A stretch of DNA of 64,000 nt, taken from positions 186,001 to 250,000 of the forward strand of contig NZ_KB905157.1 in NCBI RefSeq assembly GCF_000378605.1. The letters run 5' to 3'. The stretch comes from Thioalkalivibrio sp. ALJ21 (lineage in GTDB: Bacteria > Pseudomonadota > Gammaproteobacteria > Ectothiorhodospirales > Ectothiorhodospiraceae). A model generated the notes under the pieces. It did not search any database. It worked only from the letters and a program-made list of their open reading frames with translations, and was not told the DNA's origin. Positions 28,215 through 39,763 of the stretch are shown one piece after another (the stretch's first letter is position 1; the number at the start of each line of letters is the position of its first letter). Both the position numbers and the translations under genes were made by a program.

Positions 28215-29585
28215 ATGAACCGGCCAATGACGCCGAATCCGCGCATCCCCCCGCATTCCGAGGAGGCCGAGCAGTCGGTCCTCGGCGGGCTGATGCTGGA
28301 CAACGCCGCCTGGGATCGGGTGGCGGACCGCATTACCGATGAAGACTTCTATCGCCATGACCACCGCCTGATCTTCCGGGCGGTGGCCGCATTGGCCGAA
28401 CGCAACGCCCCGTTCGACATGGTGACCGTGTCGGAACAGCTCGAGCGAACCTCCGAGCTGGAAGACGCGGGCGGCATGGCTTATCTGGGCCGCCTGGCGG
28501 CCGAAACCCCCAGTGCCGCGAACATCGTGGCCTATGCGGACATCGTCCGCGAGCGTTCCATCCTGCGTTCCCTGATCTCGGTGGGCACCGAGATCGCCGA
28601 TTCGGCCTTTGTGCCCGAGGGTCGGGAATCCAAGGAACTGCTGGATCAGGCCGAGCAGAAGGTGTTCCGCATCGCCGAGCAGGGTGCGCGCGGAGCTCGG
28701 GGATTCCGCGGCATGAAGCCGCTGCTGACCGCCGCGGTCGAGCAGATCGAGTACCTCTACGAGACGCAGAACCCGATCACAGGCGTGGCGACGGGGTATC
28801 AGGACCTGGATGCCCTGACGTCAGGGCTGAACCCCGGCGATCTGGTGATCGTTGCCGGCCGACCCTCGATGGGCAAGACCTCGTTTGCCATGAACATCGC
28901 CGAGTATGTGGCGATGAAGAACGCCGAACCAGTCGCGATCTTCTCCATGGAGATGCCCGGCGAGCAGTTGGCGATGCGTCTGTTGTCGTCCATGGGCCGG
29001 ATCAATCAGCAGAAGCTGCGCTCCGGGCGCCTGGAGGACGGCGACTGGCCGCGCCTGACCAGTGCCGTGCAGATGCTCTCCGAGGCCCCGCTGTTTATCG
29101 ACGACACCCCGGCGCTGTCACCCACCGAACTGCGCGCCCGTACGCGCCGGCTGATGCGCGAGCACAAGGGGCTCAAGCTGATTGTGGTCGACTACCTGCA
29201 GCTGATGCAGTCGCCCGGCAGCAGCGAGAATCGCGCGAATGAGATCTCGGACATCTCGCGATCGCTGAAGGCCCTGGCGAAGGAGCTGAGCGTACCGATG
29301 ATCGCGCTGTCGCAGCTCAACCGTTCGCTGGAGCAGCGCCCGAACAAGCGCCCGGTGATGTCCGATCTACGCGAGTCCGGGGCCATCGAGCAGGACGCTG
29401 ACATTATTGCCTTCGTCTACCGCGACGAGGTCTATAACGAGGAGTCCCCGGACAAGGGCACGGCCGAGATCATTATCGCCAAGCAGCGTAATGGCCCCAT
29501 CGGGACTGTGCGCCTGACCTTCCGCGGGCAGTTCACTCGCTTCGAGAACTACGCCCCCGACGTCTACGGCGGGATGGAGCAGTAG
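28215..29585 (+). CDS. dnaB: replicative DNA helicase DnaB
   Basis: The 456-residue hexameric helicase has an N-terminal DnaG-interacting domain (PPHSEEAEQSVLGGLMLDN), Walker A (GRPSMGKTSFAMN), Walker B (LIVVDYLQLM) and the arginine-finger region. No intein interrupts it. It unwinds DNA ahead of the fork. The ATG at 28215 is chosen; a GTG at 28203 would add four residues and neither has a strong ribosome binding site. The rplI-dnaB-alr order is common in proteobacteria. Confidence 0.97.
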   Translation: MNRPMTPNPRIPPHSEEAEQSVLGGLMLDNAAWDRVADRITDEDFYRHDHRLIFRAVAALAERNAPFDMVTVSEQLERTSELEDAGGMAYLGRLAAETPSAANIVAYADIVRERSILRSLISVGTEIADSAFVPEGRESKELLDQAEQKVFRIAEQGARGARGFRGMKPLLTAAVEQIEYLYETQNPITGVATGYQDLDALTSGLNPGDLVIVAGRPSMGKTSFAMNIAEYVAMKNAEPVAIFSMEMPGEQLAMRLLSSMGRINQQKLRSGRLEDGDWPRLTSAVQMLSEAPLFIDDTPALSPTELRARTRRLMREHKGLKLIVVDYLQLMQSPGSSENRANEISDISRSLKALAKELSVPMIALSQLNRSLEQRPNKRPVMSDLRESGAIEQDADIIAFVYRDEVYNEESPDKGTAEIIIAKQRNGPIGTVRLTFRGQFTRFENYAPDVYGGMEQ

Positions 29586-29655
29586 GGGGACACCCAGCCA
29601 TGTACACAGTTGCGTTGGCGCCCAATGCTTCTCGATCCCTGGCCCGAGGCGGCGC

Positions 29656-30765
29656 GTGAGGCGCGCGGCCAGCATCCAGCTCCACCCCGAGGCCCTGCGG
29701 CACAACCTGGCCGTGGCGCGAGGCCTCGCACCCGGTGTCCCCATGTGGTCGGTGATCAAGGCGGAAGGCTACGGCCACGGACTGCTGTGGGCGGCCGAGG
29801 CACTCGCCAGCGAAAGCGACGGGCTGGCCGTTTCCCAGGTCGGTGAGGCGCGGGCACTGCGCGATGCCGGCTTCGACGGCGCGTTGCTGGTGCTGCAGGG
29901 TCCGCGCGATCCCTCCGAGGTGCATGCCTGCACCGAATTCGACCTGCAGCCTGTGCTGCACGACGCGGCACAACTCGACCATCTCGAGACCGCCCGAGTC
30001 ACGCTTCCCATCGTCTGGATCAAACTGAATACCGGGATGAACCGGCTGGGTTTCGTGCCGTCGGAGGCGGCCTCGGTCGCCAGGCGACTCCAGGCTACCG
30101 GCCACGGGCAGGGCGGGTTGCACTGGATGACCCACATGGCCTGTGCCGACGAGCCGGAGCATCCACAAAATGCCCGCCAGCTGGACCGTTTCGCGACGAC
30201 GGTGGCGGAATTTTCGGGACGCCGCAGCGTGGCCAATTCGGCGGCCCTGTTTGCCGGCTGGGGTCGGGGCGGGACGTCCGATGCCCCCGGTGAATACTGG
30301 GGCCGGCCCGGTATCATGCTCTACGGCGCGCATCCGGCCTCGGTACCCACCGAGCACCTCCCGGAGGGTCCGGACAGCGACCTGCGCCCGGCGATGACCG
30401 TGCAGGCCCCGATCATCGCCACCCAGCCGCTCGAATCCGGCAGTACCGTCGGTTATGGGGCGACCTGGGCTGCCGATGTGCCGGGCCGGGCCGGGATCGT
30501 CGCGATGGGGTATGCCGACGGATACCCGCGCCATGCCCCGTCGGGCACACCAGTGCTGGTGAAGGGGGCGCTTTGCCCGCTGATCGGGCGCGTGTCCATG
30601 GACATGCTGGCGGTGGATCTCTCCGGGGTGCCCGATGCGCAGGTCGGGGACCCGGTGACCCTGTGGGGCGAAGGCCTTCCCGTTGAGCGCGTGGCGCGCG
30701 CGGCGGGGACGATCAGCTACGAGCTGCTGACGCGCGTGGCGGACCGCCTGCAGCCGGCGCGCTGA
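29656..30765 (+). CDS. alr: alanine racemase
   Basis: The 369-residue PLP fold III enzyme has the PLP lysine at residue 35 in VIKAEGYGHG (consensus VKANAYGHG) and the late region MGYADGYPRHAP with RVSMDMLAVDL. It interconverts L- and D-alanine for peptidoglycan. The two substitutions after the PLP lysine (EG for NA) are mild. The start is GTG at 29656, giving MRRAASIQLHPEALRHNL. Confidence 0.94.
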   Translation: MRRAASIQLHPEALRHNLAVARGLAPGVPMWSVIKAEGYGHGLLWAAEALASESDGLAVSQVGEARALRDAGFDGALLVLQGPRDPSEVHACTEFDLQPVLHDAAQLDHLETARVTLPIVWIKLNTGMNRLGFVPSEAASVARRLQATGHGQGGLHWMTHMACADEPEHPQNARQLDRFATTVAEFSGRRSVANSAALFAGWGRGGTSDAPGEYWGRPGIMLYGAHPASVPTEHLPEGPDSDLRPAMTVQAPIIATQPLESGSTVGYGATWAADVPGRAGIVAMGYADGYPRHAPSGTPVLVKGALCPLIGRVSMDMLAVDLSGVPDAQVGDPVTLWGEGLPVERVARAAGTISYELLTRVADRLQPAR

Positions 30766-30799
30766 TACACTGTCGCATCCCGCATTCAAGGATGCCGCG

Positions 30800-31990
30800 A
30801 TGACCGACTTCGACCCCGCTGATTACGACCCGCAGACTGTAGCCATCCGGCACGGTTACCAGCGTACGCCCGAGGGCGAGCACTCCGAGGCGATCTTCCC
30901 GACCTCCAGCTTCGTATTCGGCTCGGCCGCGGAGGCCGCCGCGCGCTTCGGCGGGGAGTCGCCCGGCAACATCTACTCGCGCTTCACCAACCCGACCGTG
31001 CGTACCTTCCAGGACCGCCTGGCCGCGCTGGAGGGGGGCGAGGCCTGTGTGGCCACCGCCTCCGGTATGTCCGCGATCCTGGCGACCATGATGGGTCTGC
31101 TGAAGGCCGGCGATCACGTGGTCTGCTCGCGTTCGGTGTTCGGCACGACCACGGTGCTTTTCAACAACTACCTCGGCCGTTTCGGTGTCGAGGTGACCTA
31201 CGTCGAGCTGTCGAACCTCGAGGCCTGGGAGGCCGCCACGCAGCCCAATACCCGGCTGTATTTCTGCGAGACGCCGTCCAACCCGCTGGGCGAGGTGGTG
31301 GACATTGCCGCGCTGGCGGAGATCGCGCATCGGCACGACGCGCTGCTCGCGGTGGACAACTGCTTCTGCACGCCGATCCTGCAGCGCCCGCTGGATTTGG
31401 GCGCCGACATCATCATCCACTCGGCGACCAAGTTCCTCGACGGCCAGGGGCGCTGCCTGGGTGGCGCGGTGGTCGGCGATGCCGAGCGCGTGGGCAAGGA
31501 CGTCTACGGCTTCCTGCGCACCGCCGGGCCGACCCTGTCGCCGTTCAACGCCTGGGTGTTCCTGAAGGGGCTGGAGACCCTGGCCCTGCGCATGCGCGCC
31601 CACAGCGAGAACGCCCTGGCCCTGGCGCAGTGGCTGCAGGCCCACCCGAAGGTCACCGCCGTGCATTACCCGGGGCTCGAATCCCACCCGCAGCATGCGA
31701 TCGCCAAGCGCCAGCAAAGTGGCTTCGGCGGCGTGCTGAGCTTCGAGGTCGCCGGCGGGCGCGAGGCCGCCTGGTCGGTGATCGACGCAACGAAATTCCT
31801 GTCGATCACCGCGAACCTGGGCGATACCAAGACCACCATCACCCATCCGGCCACCACTACCCACGGCCGTGTGGACCCGGACAAGCGGGAGGCTCAGGGC
31901 ATTACCGAGGCCCTAGTGCGGGTCGCGGTCGGGCTGGAGGCGGTCGCCGACATCCAGCGCGATCTGGCCCGCGGGCTCGACGCGCTCTGA
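30800..31990 (+). CDS. metZ: O-succinylhomoserine sulfhydrylase MetZ
   Basis: The 396-residue Cys/Met metabolism PLP enzyme has the PLP lysine in HSATKFLDGQGRCLGG and the signature IYSRFTNPTVRTFQDRLAALEGGEACVATASGMSA. The sequence around the active site (DGQGRCLGGAVVG) is characteristic of MetZ rather than MetB/MetC. It forms homocysteine directly from O-succinylhomoserine and sulfide, a sensible route in a sulfide-rich metabolism. It starts 34 bases after alr. Confidence 0.92.
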   Translation: MTDFDPADYDPQTVAIRHGYQRTPEGEHSEAIFPTSSFVFGSAAEAAARFGGESPGNIYSRFTNPTVRTFQDRLAALEGGEACVATASGMSAILATMMGLLKAGDHVVCSRSVFGTTTVLFNNYLGRFGVEVTYVELSNLEAWEAATQPNTRLYFCETPSNPLGEVVDIAALAEIAHRHDALLAVDNCFCTPILQRPLDLGADIIIHSATKFLDGQGRCLGGAVVGDAERVGKDVYGFLRTAGPTLSPFNAWVFLKGLETLALRMRAHSENALALAQWLQAHPKVTAVHYPGLESHPQHAIAKRQQSGFGGVLSFEVAGGREAAWSVIDATKFLSITANLGDTKTTITHPATTTHGRVDPDKREAQGITEALVRVAVGLEAVADIQRDLARGLDAL

Positions 31991-32017
31991 CGCAGGCACC
32001 GGGTCGACCGCGCGGAT

Positions 32018-33490
32018 ATGTCCAGACCCGGGTCCGGTGATGTCCATCCGAAGCCGCGCCGGCGTCCGCGCTGGCGTGTACTGCTGACGATTGTCATTGG
32101 TTTCCACCTGCTGGGGTTCCTGTCGTCGCTGGATGCGCTGATGTCCACCCGCACGCCGCAGGGCGCGGTGGCGTGGATCGTGTCGCTCAACACCGTTCCC
32201 TATGTGGCTGTGCCGGCCTACTGGGTATTCGGCGCCAGCGAGTTTCGCGGCTATGTGGTCGCGCGCCGTGACGAAGACTCCGCTCTGGCGCGGGCCCTGC
32301 AGCCGAAAACCGAGGAGCTGTGGTCGCACCAGTACATCGCGCAAGAACCGAGCAAGCACCTGGACGGGGTGCAGCAACTCGCCCGCTGGCCGTTTCTGCA
32401 CGGCAACGAGGTCGAGCTCCTGGTGGATGGCGAGGCGGCTTTCGACAGTATCTTCGAGGGGATCGAACAGGCCGAGCGCTACCTGCTGGTGCAGTTCTAT
32501 ATCGTGCGTGACGACGCGATCGGGCGCGAACTCCAGCGACGGCTGGTGGAGCGGGCGCAAGATGGGGTCGAGGTCTACTTCCTGTACGACGAGATCGGCA
32601 GCTACCGCCTGCCCGGCAGCTATCTCGACGACCTGCGCGAGGCGGGGGTGCATGTGCAGCACTTTCACTCGACCCGCGGGCGCGGCAATCGCTTCCAGCT
32701 GAACTTCCGCAATCACCGCAAGATCGTGGTGGCCGATGGCGAACAGGGTTGGGTCGGCGGACTGAACGTGGGGGACGAGTACCTCGGGCGGGACCCGAAG
32801 ATCGGCCCCTGGCGCGACACCCACCTGCGCATCGAGGGGCCGTCCGCCCTGGCCCTGCAGTCGGTGTTCCTGGAGGACTGGCACTGGGCCACCGAAGAGA
32901 TCCCGGAGCTGGACTGGCAGCCGGCGACCATGGCGGACGATGGCGTCCCGGTGCTGATCCTGCCCTCAGGACCGGCCGACGAGTTCGAGACCGCCAGCCT
33001 GATGATGCAGCAGGCGATCCATGCGGCGGAGCGGCGCATCTGGATCGCCAGCCCGTACTTCGTGCCGGACGAGGGCGTGCAGGGCATGCTCAAACTGGCC
33101 GCGCTCAGTGGCGTCGACGTACGGGTGCTGATCCCCGAGGTCACCGACAACCCGCTGACCACGCATGCGGCCTATGCCTTTCTGGGTCCGCTGCTGGATG
33201 CCGGCGTGCGCATCTACCGCTATCAGGAGGGTTTCCTGCACGGCAAGGCCTTCGTGGTGGACGACATGGGCGCGGCGGTGGGGACCGTGAACCTGGACAA
33301 CCGCTCGTTCCGGCTGAATTTCGAGGTCACCGCGCTGGTGATGGATCCGGCCTTCGCTCGCGAGACGGCGCGCATGTTTGAAGCCGACTTTGCCCGCTCG
33401 CGCGAGATGACCCGGCAGGACGTGGACGACCTGCCGCTGTGGCGACGGGTGGCCGCAAGGGCTGCCTATCTGCTGGCGCCGGTGCTGTAG
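32018..33490 (+). CDS. cls: cardiolipin synthase (phospholipase D family)
   Basis: The 490-residue protein has two N-terminal membrane segments (about 20-37 and 47-66) and two HKD motifs: NHRKIVVADGEQGWVGGLN in the first half and HGKAFVVDDMGAAVGTVNLDNRS in the second. It makes cardiolipin from phosphatidylglycerol or PG plus PE at the inner membrane. Length matches the ClsA type (486). It precedes the copper cluster but is probably transcribed separately. Confidence 0.93.
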   Translation: MSRPGSGDVHPKPRRRPRWRVLLTIVIGFHLLGFLSSLDALMSTRTPQGAVAWIVSLNTVPYVAVPAYWVFGASEFRGYVVARRDEDSALARALQPKTEELWSHQYIAQEPSKHLDGVQQLARWPFLHGNEVELLVDGEAAFDSIFEGIEQAERYLLVQFYIVRDDAIGRELQRRLVERAQDGVEVYFLYDEIGSYRLPGSYLDDLREAGVHVQHFHSTRGRGNRFQLNFRNHRKIVVADGEQGWVGGLNVGDEYLGRDPKIGPWRDTHLRIEGPSALALQSVFLEDWHWATEEIPELDWQPATMADDGVPVLILPSGPADEFETASLMMQQAIHAAERRIWIASPYFVPDEGVQGMLKLAALSGVDVRVLIPEVTDNPLTTHAAYAFLGPLLDAGVRIYRYQEGFLHGKAFVVDDMGAAVGTVNLDNRSFRLNFEVTALVMDPAFARETARMFEADFARSREMTRQDVDDLPLWRRVAARAAYLLAPVL

Positions 33491-33585
33491 GTTTCAAGGC
33501 AGTGACCGGAAGGCTTGATCTGTGTCATGTGCAGATGCAGCGCCAGTGCTAGACTTGCAAAACGAATACCTGTTCAGGCCAGCCC

Positions 33586-33954
33586 GTGTCGCGAGCCCTG
33601 CACCATCTGCTGAATCTGCTGATTGTCGCCGCCCTGTTGCTGGCGCCGATTGCCGGCGCCGGGATGATGCACGGTGATCCCGCGGACAGCATGACCGCGG
33701 CGGATCACTGCCCGAATCATGGAGCGGGATCACCTGCGGAGCCCCTGCCTTCGGACCTTTCCCTGGACCTCGTGATCCAGGCCGAGCCTTCGGCCTGCGA
33801 GATGCCCTGCGCGGTCTGTGGCGTCTGCGGGGTCCCGGCCTTGCCTTCGCCCGCCGGCACGCCGGTCACCGCGGCTGCACCGGTTCTCGCGCCCCTTCCC
33901 GTTGCCATGGGCCCCGGTATCCCCGCAGCACCGGATCTGCGACCTCCCCTCTGA
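33586..33954 (+). CDS. small secreted Met/Cys-rich protein, CopL-like
   Basis: The 122 residues start at GTG 33586 with a signal peptide (LLNLLIVAALLLAPIAGAG). Met/His-rich residues (MMHGDPADSMTAADHCPNH) and a cysteine cluster (CEMPCAVCGVCG) follow. The C-terminus is Ala/Pro-rich and ends DLRPPL. This layout and the copper ATPase and oxidase genes downstream suggest a CopL-type copper-associated protein. CopL in Xanthomonas is needed for copper induction of copAB; equivalence is inference. It shares its layout, though not clear sequence identity, with the protein at 24359. Confidence 0.65.
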   Translation: MSRALHHLLNLLIVAALLLAPIAGAGMMHGDPADSMTAADHCPNHGAGSPAEPLPSDLSLDLVIQAEPSACEMPCAVCGVCGVPALPSPAGTPVTAAAPVLAPLPVAMGPGIPAAPDLRPPL

Positions 33955-33986
33955 GTTCTCCCTGGCTGGGGTTCCGCCCGGCCCCG

Positions 33987-34005
33987 GGTGATCGTGGATC
34001 ACCCA
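33987..34005 (+). promoter_or_regulatory. hairpin between CopL-like gene and copper operon
   Basis: GGGTGATC at 33987-33994 pairs perfectly with GATCACCC at 33998-34005 around GTG. It lies 58 bases before the small membrane peptide gene and could be an attenuator, an operator or a terminator without a T-run. No known copper-regulator box was recognised. Confidence 0.4.
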
Positions 34006-34062
34006 CTCGGTGCGCGGTGTCGCGCATTGCAGTTGTCACGATGTCCTTGGGAGGACTACACC

Positions 34063-34194
34063 ATGATGCATGAACAAGGTTTTGGCTGGATGACGGGCCT
34101 CGGCTTCGGCCATGGCTGGATTGGTCTCCTGATTCTGGTACTGCTGATCCTCGGGATCGCGGCCCTGATCAAGTATCTGTTCAGCAATCGCTAA
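34063..34194 (+). CDS. 43-residue membrane peptide upstream of copA
   Basis: The reading frame MMHEQGFGWMTGLGFGHGWIGLLILVLLILGIAALIKYLFSNR has one transmembrane helix (WIGLLILVLLILGIAALIKY split over residues 19-38) and a Gly/Met/His-rich N-terminus. A near-perfect ribosome binding site (GGGAGGA) sits 10 bases before the ATG at 34063. It ends 12 bases before copA. Its N-terminal half resembles SHOCT-type small membrane proteins found in metal clusters, but the SHOCT helices are absent. A role as a copper-pump partner or chaperone is inference. Confidence 0.75.
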   Translation: MMHEQGFGWMTGLGFGHGWIGLLILVLLILGIAALIKYLFSNR

Positions 34195-34206
34195 AGGAAT
34201 CGCACG

Positions 34207-36710
<2,504 letters not shown>

Positions 36711-36714
<4 letters not shown>

Positions 36715-38294
36715 AACGACGTCAGTTTCTCGGACTGGCCGCGGCGCTGCCCGTGGTCACCACGTTTGGCGGCTGGACCCTGTTCAACCATGCGGTCTCC
36801 GCCCCGCGTTTCGACAACACGCTGTTTCTGCCCGGGAGTGACGGGCCGTTTGCAGTACTGGCGCCCGATGCGCCGTTCACCCTGGTGGCCGAACAGGGGT
36901 GGTTGCCGGTGCCGGGCCGCAGCGAGACCCCATTCCTGTGGTACCGCACGCAGGTGAACGGGGCCGACTATCAGAATCCGATCCTGCTGCTGCGCACGGG
37001 CGACGAACTGGACGTGACCCTGGACAACCAGCTTGACGAGGGCACGATTATCCACTGGCACGGCCTGCATGTGCCGGGCCGGGAGGACGGGCACCCGATC
37101 CATACGGTCGACCCCGGTGACCAGTACGAATACCGCTTCAAGGTCACCAACCGCGGCGGTACCTACTGGTATCACACCCATGCCCACCACCGGACCGCGC
37201 GCCAGGCCCACCAGGGACTGGCCAGCTTTCTGCTGGTCGGGGACGACGACAACGATGCCCTGAACGAGGCACTGGACCTGGAGCTGGGCAGCACCGATCT
37301 GCCGCTGGTGCTGCAGGACAAGCGCTTCGACCGGCTCGGGCATCTGGTGTACCAGCCGAATCCGATGCAGGGGATGATGGGGTATCTCGGGGACGAGGTG
37401 CTGGTGAACATGACACCGTCCGCCCGCCACGAGGTCGAGCGTCGCATCCATCGCCTGCGCCTGCTGAACGGCTCCACCGCCCGGATCTATCGCCTCGCCC
37501 TGCGGGCCGATGGCGACGCGGTCCCGTTCCGGGTCATCGGCACGGACGGGGGTCTGCTGGGGTCGCCCCGGGAGGTGAAAGAGGCCTTCCTGTCACCGGG
37601 CGAGCGTCTGGAGGTGCTGGTCGACTTCGCGGCCTTTGCCGGGGGCGATCGGGTGGAACTGCACAGCCTCGAATTCGACCCGATGGCCGGCGGCGGCATG
37701 ATGGGCCGCGGTGGTATGGGAAGAGGCATGGGCGGTGGCATGGGCCGGATGATGGGCGGCGCGATGCACGACGGCGACCCGCTCGCGCTGCTCGAATTCG
37801 TGGTCCGCGAGGGCGAGGCCGTGACCGCCCGGGTGCCCGAGCGCCTGTCACGGATTGAGCCCATCGACATCACCGATGCCAGGGAGCGGGACATCCGCCT
37901 GGACATGGCCCCGATGCAGTGGCGCATCAACGGCGAGGTCTATGACCCGGACCGGGTGCCGATCGAGGTGGATGCCAACACGAAGGAGGTGTGGGTCATC
38001 CGCAATGCGGACCACAGCATGCCGCACCCAATGCATATCCATGGCTTCTCGTTCCAGGTGCTGTTGCGCTCTGGCGGCCCCGATTTCGTGCGCGAACAGG
38101 CGGTCAACGACGACGGGCTGACGGTCGCGGATCTGGGCTGGAAGGACACGGTCCTGCTGTGGCCGGGCGAGACCGTGCGCATCGCCATCGACTTCACGCA
38201 CGATTACGATGGCGACCAGCTCTACGTGTTCCACTGCCACAACCTGGAACACGAGGACAATGACATGATGGTGAACGTCCGCGTGCGTGCCTGA
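36711..38294 (+). CDS. multicopper oxidase (CueO-like) with Met-rich insert
   Basis: The 527-residue oxidase has a Tat-like leader ([13 protein letters not shown]). Its copper sites are HWHG at 115-118 and HTHAHH at 155-160, then PHPMHIHG and the C-terminal [10 protein letters not shown]. Between the second and third cupredoxin domains a Met/Gly-rich run (about residues 324-355, roughly 13 Met) resembles the CueO methionine-rich helix that binds Cu(I). It would oxidise periplasmic Cu(I) to Cu(II). It overlaps copA by four bases (ATGA), so pump and oxidase are made together. Confidence 0.92.
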
Positions 38295-38322
38295 CGGCGC
38301 GCCTGCACGTACAGGGAGATCC

Positions 38323-39159
38323 ATGAACGCGACAGCGCGACCGGAGGCAAACCTCTACCGGGCGGCCGAGGCCGCCCTGCTGGAATCCGATCCGGAGGGC
38401 AAGTGCGAGCGCGTGCTGGGGCTGATGGACGCCTGGTGGTCGGGCGCGACGGCGCTGGCAGCGGCGCCACCCCCGCGGCGCCTGGAGGTGCCCGGGCGCC
38501 CCGAGCGTCCGGTGCTCGTGCACCCGCGCGAGCTGCCGCGGCGCGGGCTGCACACGACGGCCGGACGGGCAGCCCTGGTGCATGCCGTTGCGCATATCGA
38601 GTTCAACGCGATCAACCTGGCGCTGGATGCCGTCTACCGCTTTCGCGACATGCCGGCTCCCTTTGTCAGCGATTGGCTGCAGGTGGCGGCCGAGGAGGCG
38701 CGCCATTTCCGGCTGTTGCGTGCGCGGCTCAACGAGCTGGGAGCGGACTACGGCGACCTGCCGGCCCACAACGGGCTGTGGGAGGCCGCACTCGCGACCG
38801 ACCACGACGTGATGATCCGCATGGCCCTGGTGCCGCGGGTGCTGGAGGCGCGCGGGCTGGACGTGACCCCGGGCATGATCGAGCGCCTGACGGCGGCGGG
38901 CGATCACGCGACCGTGGCGCTTCTCGAGATCATCCAGCGCGAGGAGGTCGCTCACGTGGCGATCGGCACGCGCTGGTTCCGCGAGCTGGCCCACGCACGC
39001 GGGCTCGACCCCGAGCCGCTGTTCCTCGAGCTGCTGGCCGAGTACATGCCGGGCCGTGTACGCCCGCCCTTCGCCCACGAGGCCCGCCGCGCCGCCGGCT
39101 TCACCGACTCCGAGATGGCGCAACTGGAGGCCCAGGCCATCACCGAACCGTCGCCCTAG
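38323..39159 (+). CDS. DUF455 ferritin-like protein
   Basis: The 278-residue protein has the DUF455 pattern: HAVAHIEFNAINLALDAVYRF, QVAAEEARHFRLL, and IIQREEVAHVAIGTRWFREL. These supply the Glu and ExxH ligands of a di-iron ferritin-like fold, as in MiaE-related proteins. The reaction is unknown. The ATG at 38323 follows AGGGAGAT. It starts 28 bases after the multicopper oxidase and is likely in the same transcript, which is unusual; the link to copper is unproven. Confidence 0.85.
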   Translation: MNATARPEANLYRAAEAALLESDPEGKCERVLGLMDAWWSGATALAAAPPPRRLEVPGRPERPVLVHPRELPRRGLHTTAGRAALVHAVAHIEFNAINLALDAVYRFRDMPAPFVSDWLQVAAEEARHFRLLRARLNELGADYGDLPAHNGLWEAALATDHDVMIRMALVPRVLEARGLDVTPGMIERLTAAGDHATVALLEIIQREEVAHVAIGTRWFRELAHARGLDPEPLFLELLAEYMPGRVRPPFAHEARRAAGFTDSEMAQLEAQAITEPSP

Positions 39160-39194
39160 ACTCGACCGCCTGCCTTATTGAGGCTGGCCTTGGT

Positions 39195-39396
39195 TCGGCA
39201 CCCGGTGTTTACGTGCCTTCGGTCCGCATACTGCCGAGCGCTCACTCGCGAGTGCGCCGCGAGGTACTTTCTTGTTTGCCCAAGAAAGTACCCGTCGAGG
39301 CGCACCCGGATTCCGCCCGGGGACCTTGCTCCAGGGCCCTCGGGCCGGCGGCGCTGAAACTCGCTGCGCTGTCGCTCCGCTCAGACAGTCAGCGCC
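39195..39396. repeat. left arm of a 202-bp inverted repeat pair
   Basis: This arm matches the complement of 39764-39965 along its full 202 bases. The inner 54 bases (39343-39396) are identical. The arm contains a perfect 11-bp hairpin at 39264-39291 (GTACTTTCTTG/CAAGAAAGTAC). It begins 35 bases after the DUF455 stop. No open frame of note is present. Confidence 0.85.
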
Positions 39397-39763
39397 CCCG
39401 TTTCTATTTTGAATCGTCCGTCCCGAGAACCCTTCCGCAAGGGGCTTCATACGGGGGGATAAGGTCAAGACAACGGCTGGCCTGACGTTCCTGCCAGTGG
39501 ATAGAGGCTAGGCATTCGGACATCTTGGCACGCTCGGCCTTCGGCCCTGGCGTGCCGCGCCCGCCAGCGGGCGCCAGACCCATCGTAGGATGCGGATGAG
39601 CGCAGCGAATCGCATCAGGGTTAACCCCGGCGTCGGATCGGTGAGTTTCGCTGTGCTCAACGCACCCTACAGCTCGGGACTTAGACAGGTGCGGGAACAC
39701 CGCCTGTTTTGACCTACCCTCCCGATATGAGCCCCTTGTGGAGGGCGTGACAGGCCGGGAGAA
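39397..39763. repeat. 367-bp spacer of the inverted repeat, with nested palindromes
   Basis: The gene-free spacer holds a hairpin at 39527-39556 (GGCACGC/GCGTGCC with inner GGCC/GGCC). It also holds an imperfect inverted pair at 39585-39616 and 39640-39670 sharing GTAGG-TGCG--TGAGC-CAGCGAA. The latter resembles REP-type elements common in gammaproteobacteria (recalled, not checked). No convincing coding region is seen. Confidence 0.7.

Noticed and set aside
33988-34062. Longer start for the 43-residue membrane peptide
   Set aside because: The extra residues cross the hairpin at 33987-34005, whereas the ATG at 34063 has an almost ideal ribosome binding site.
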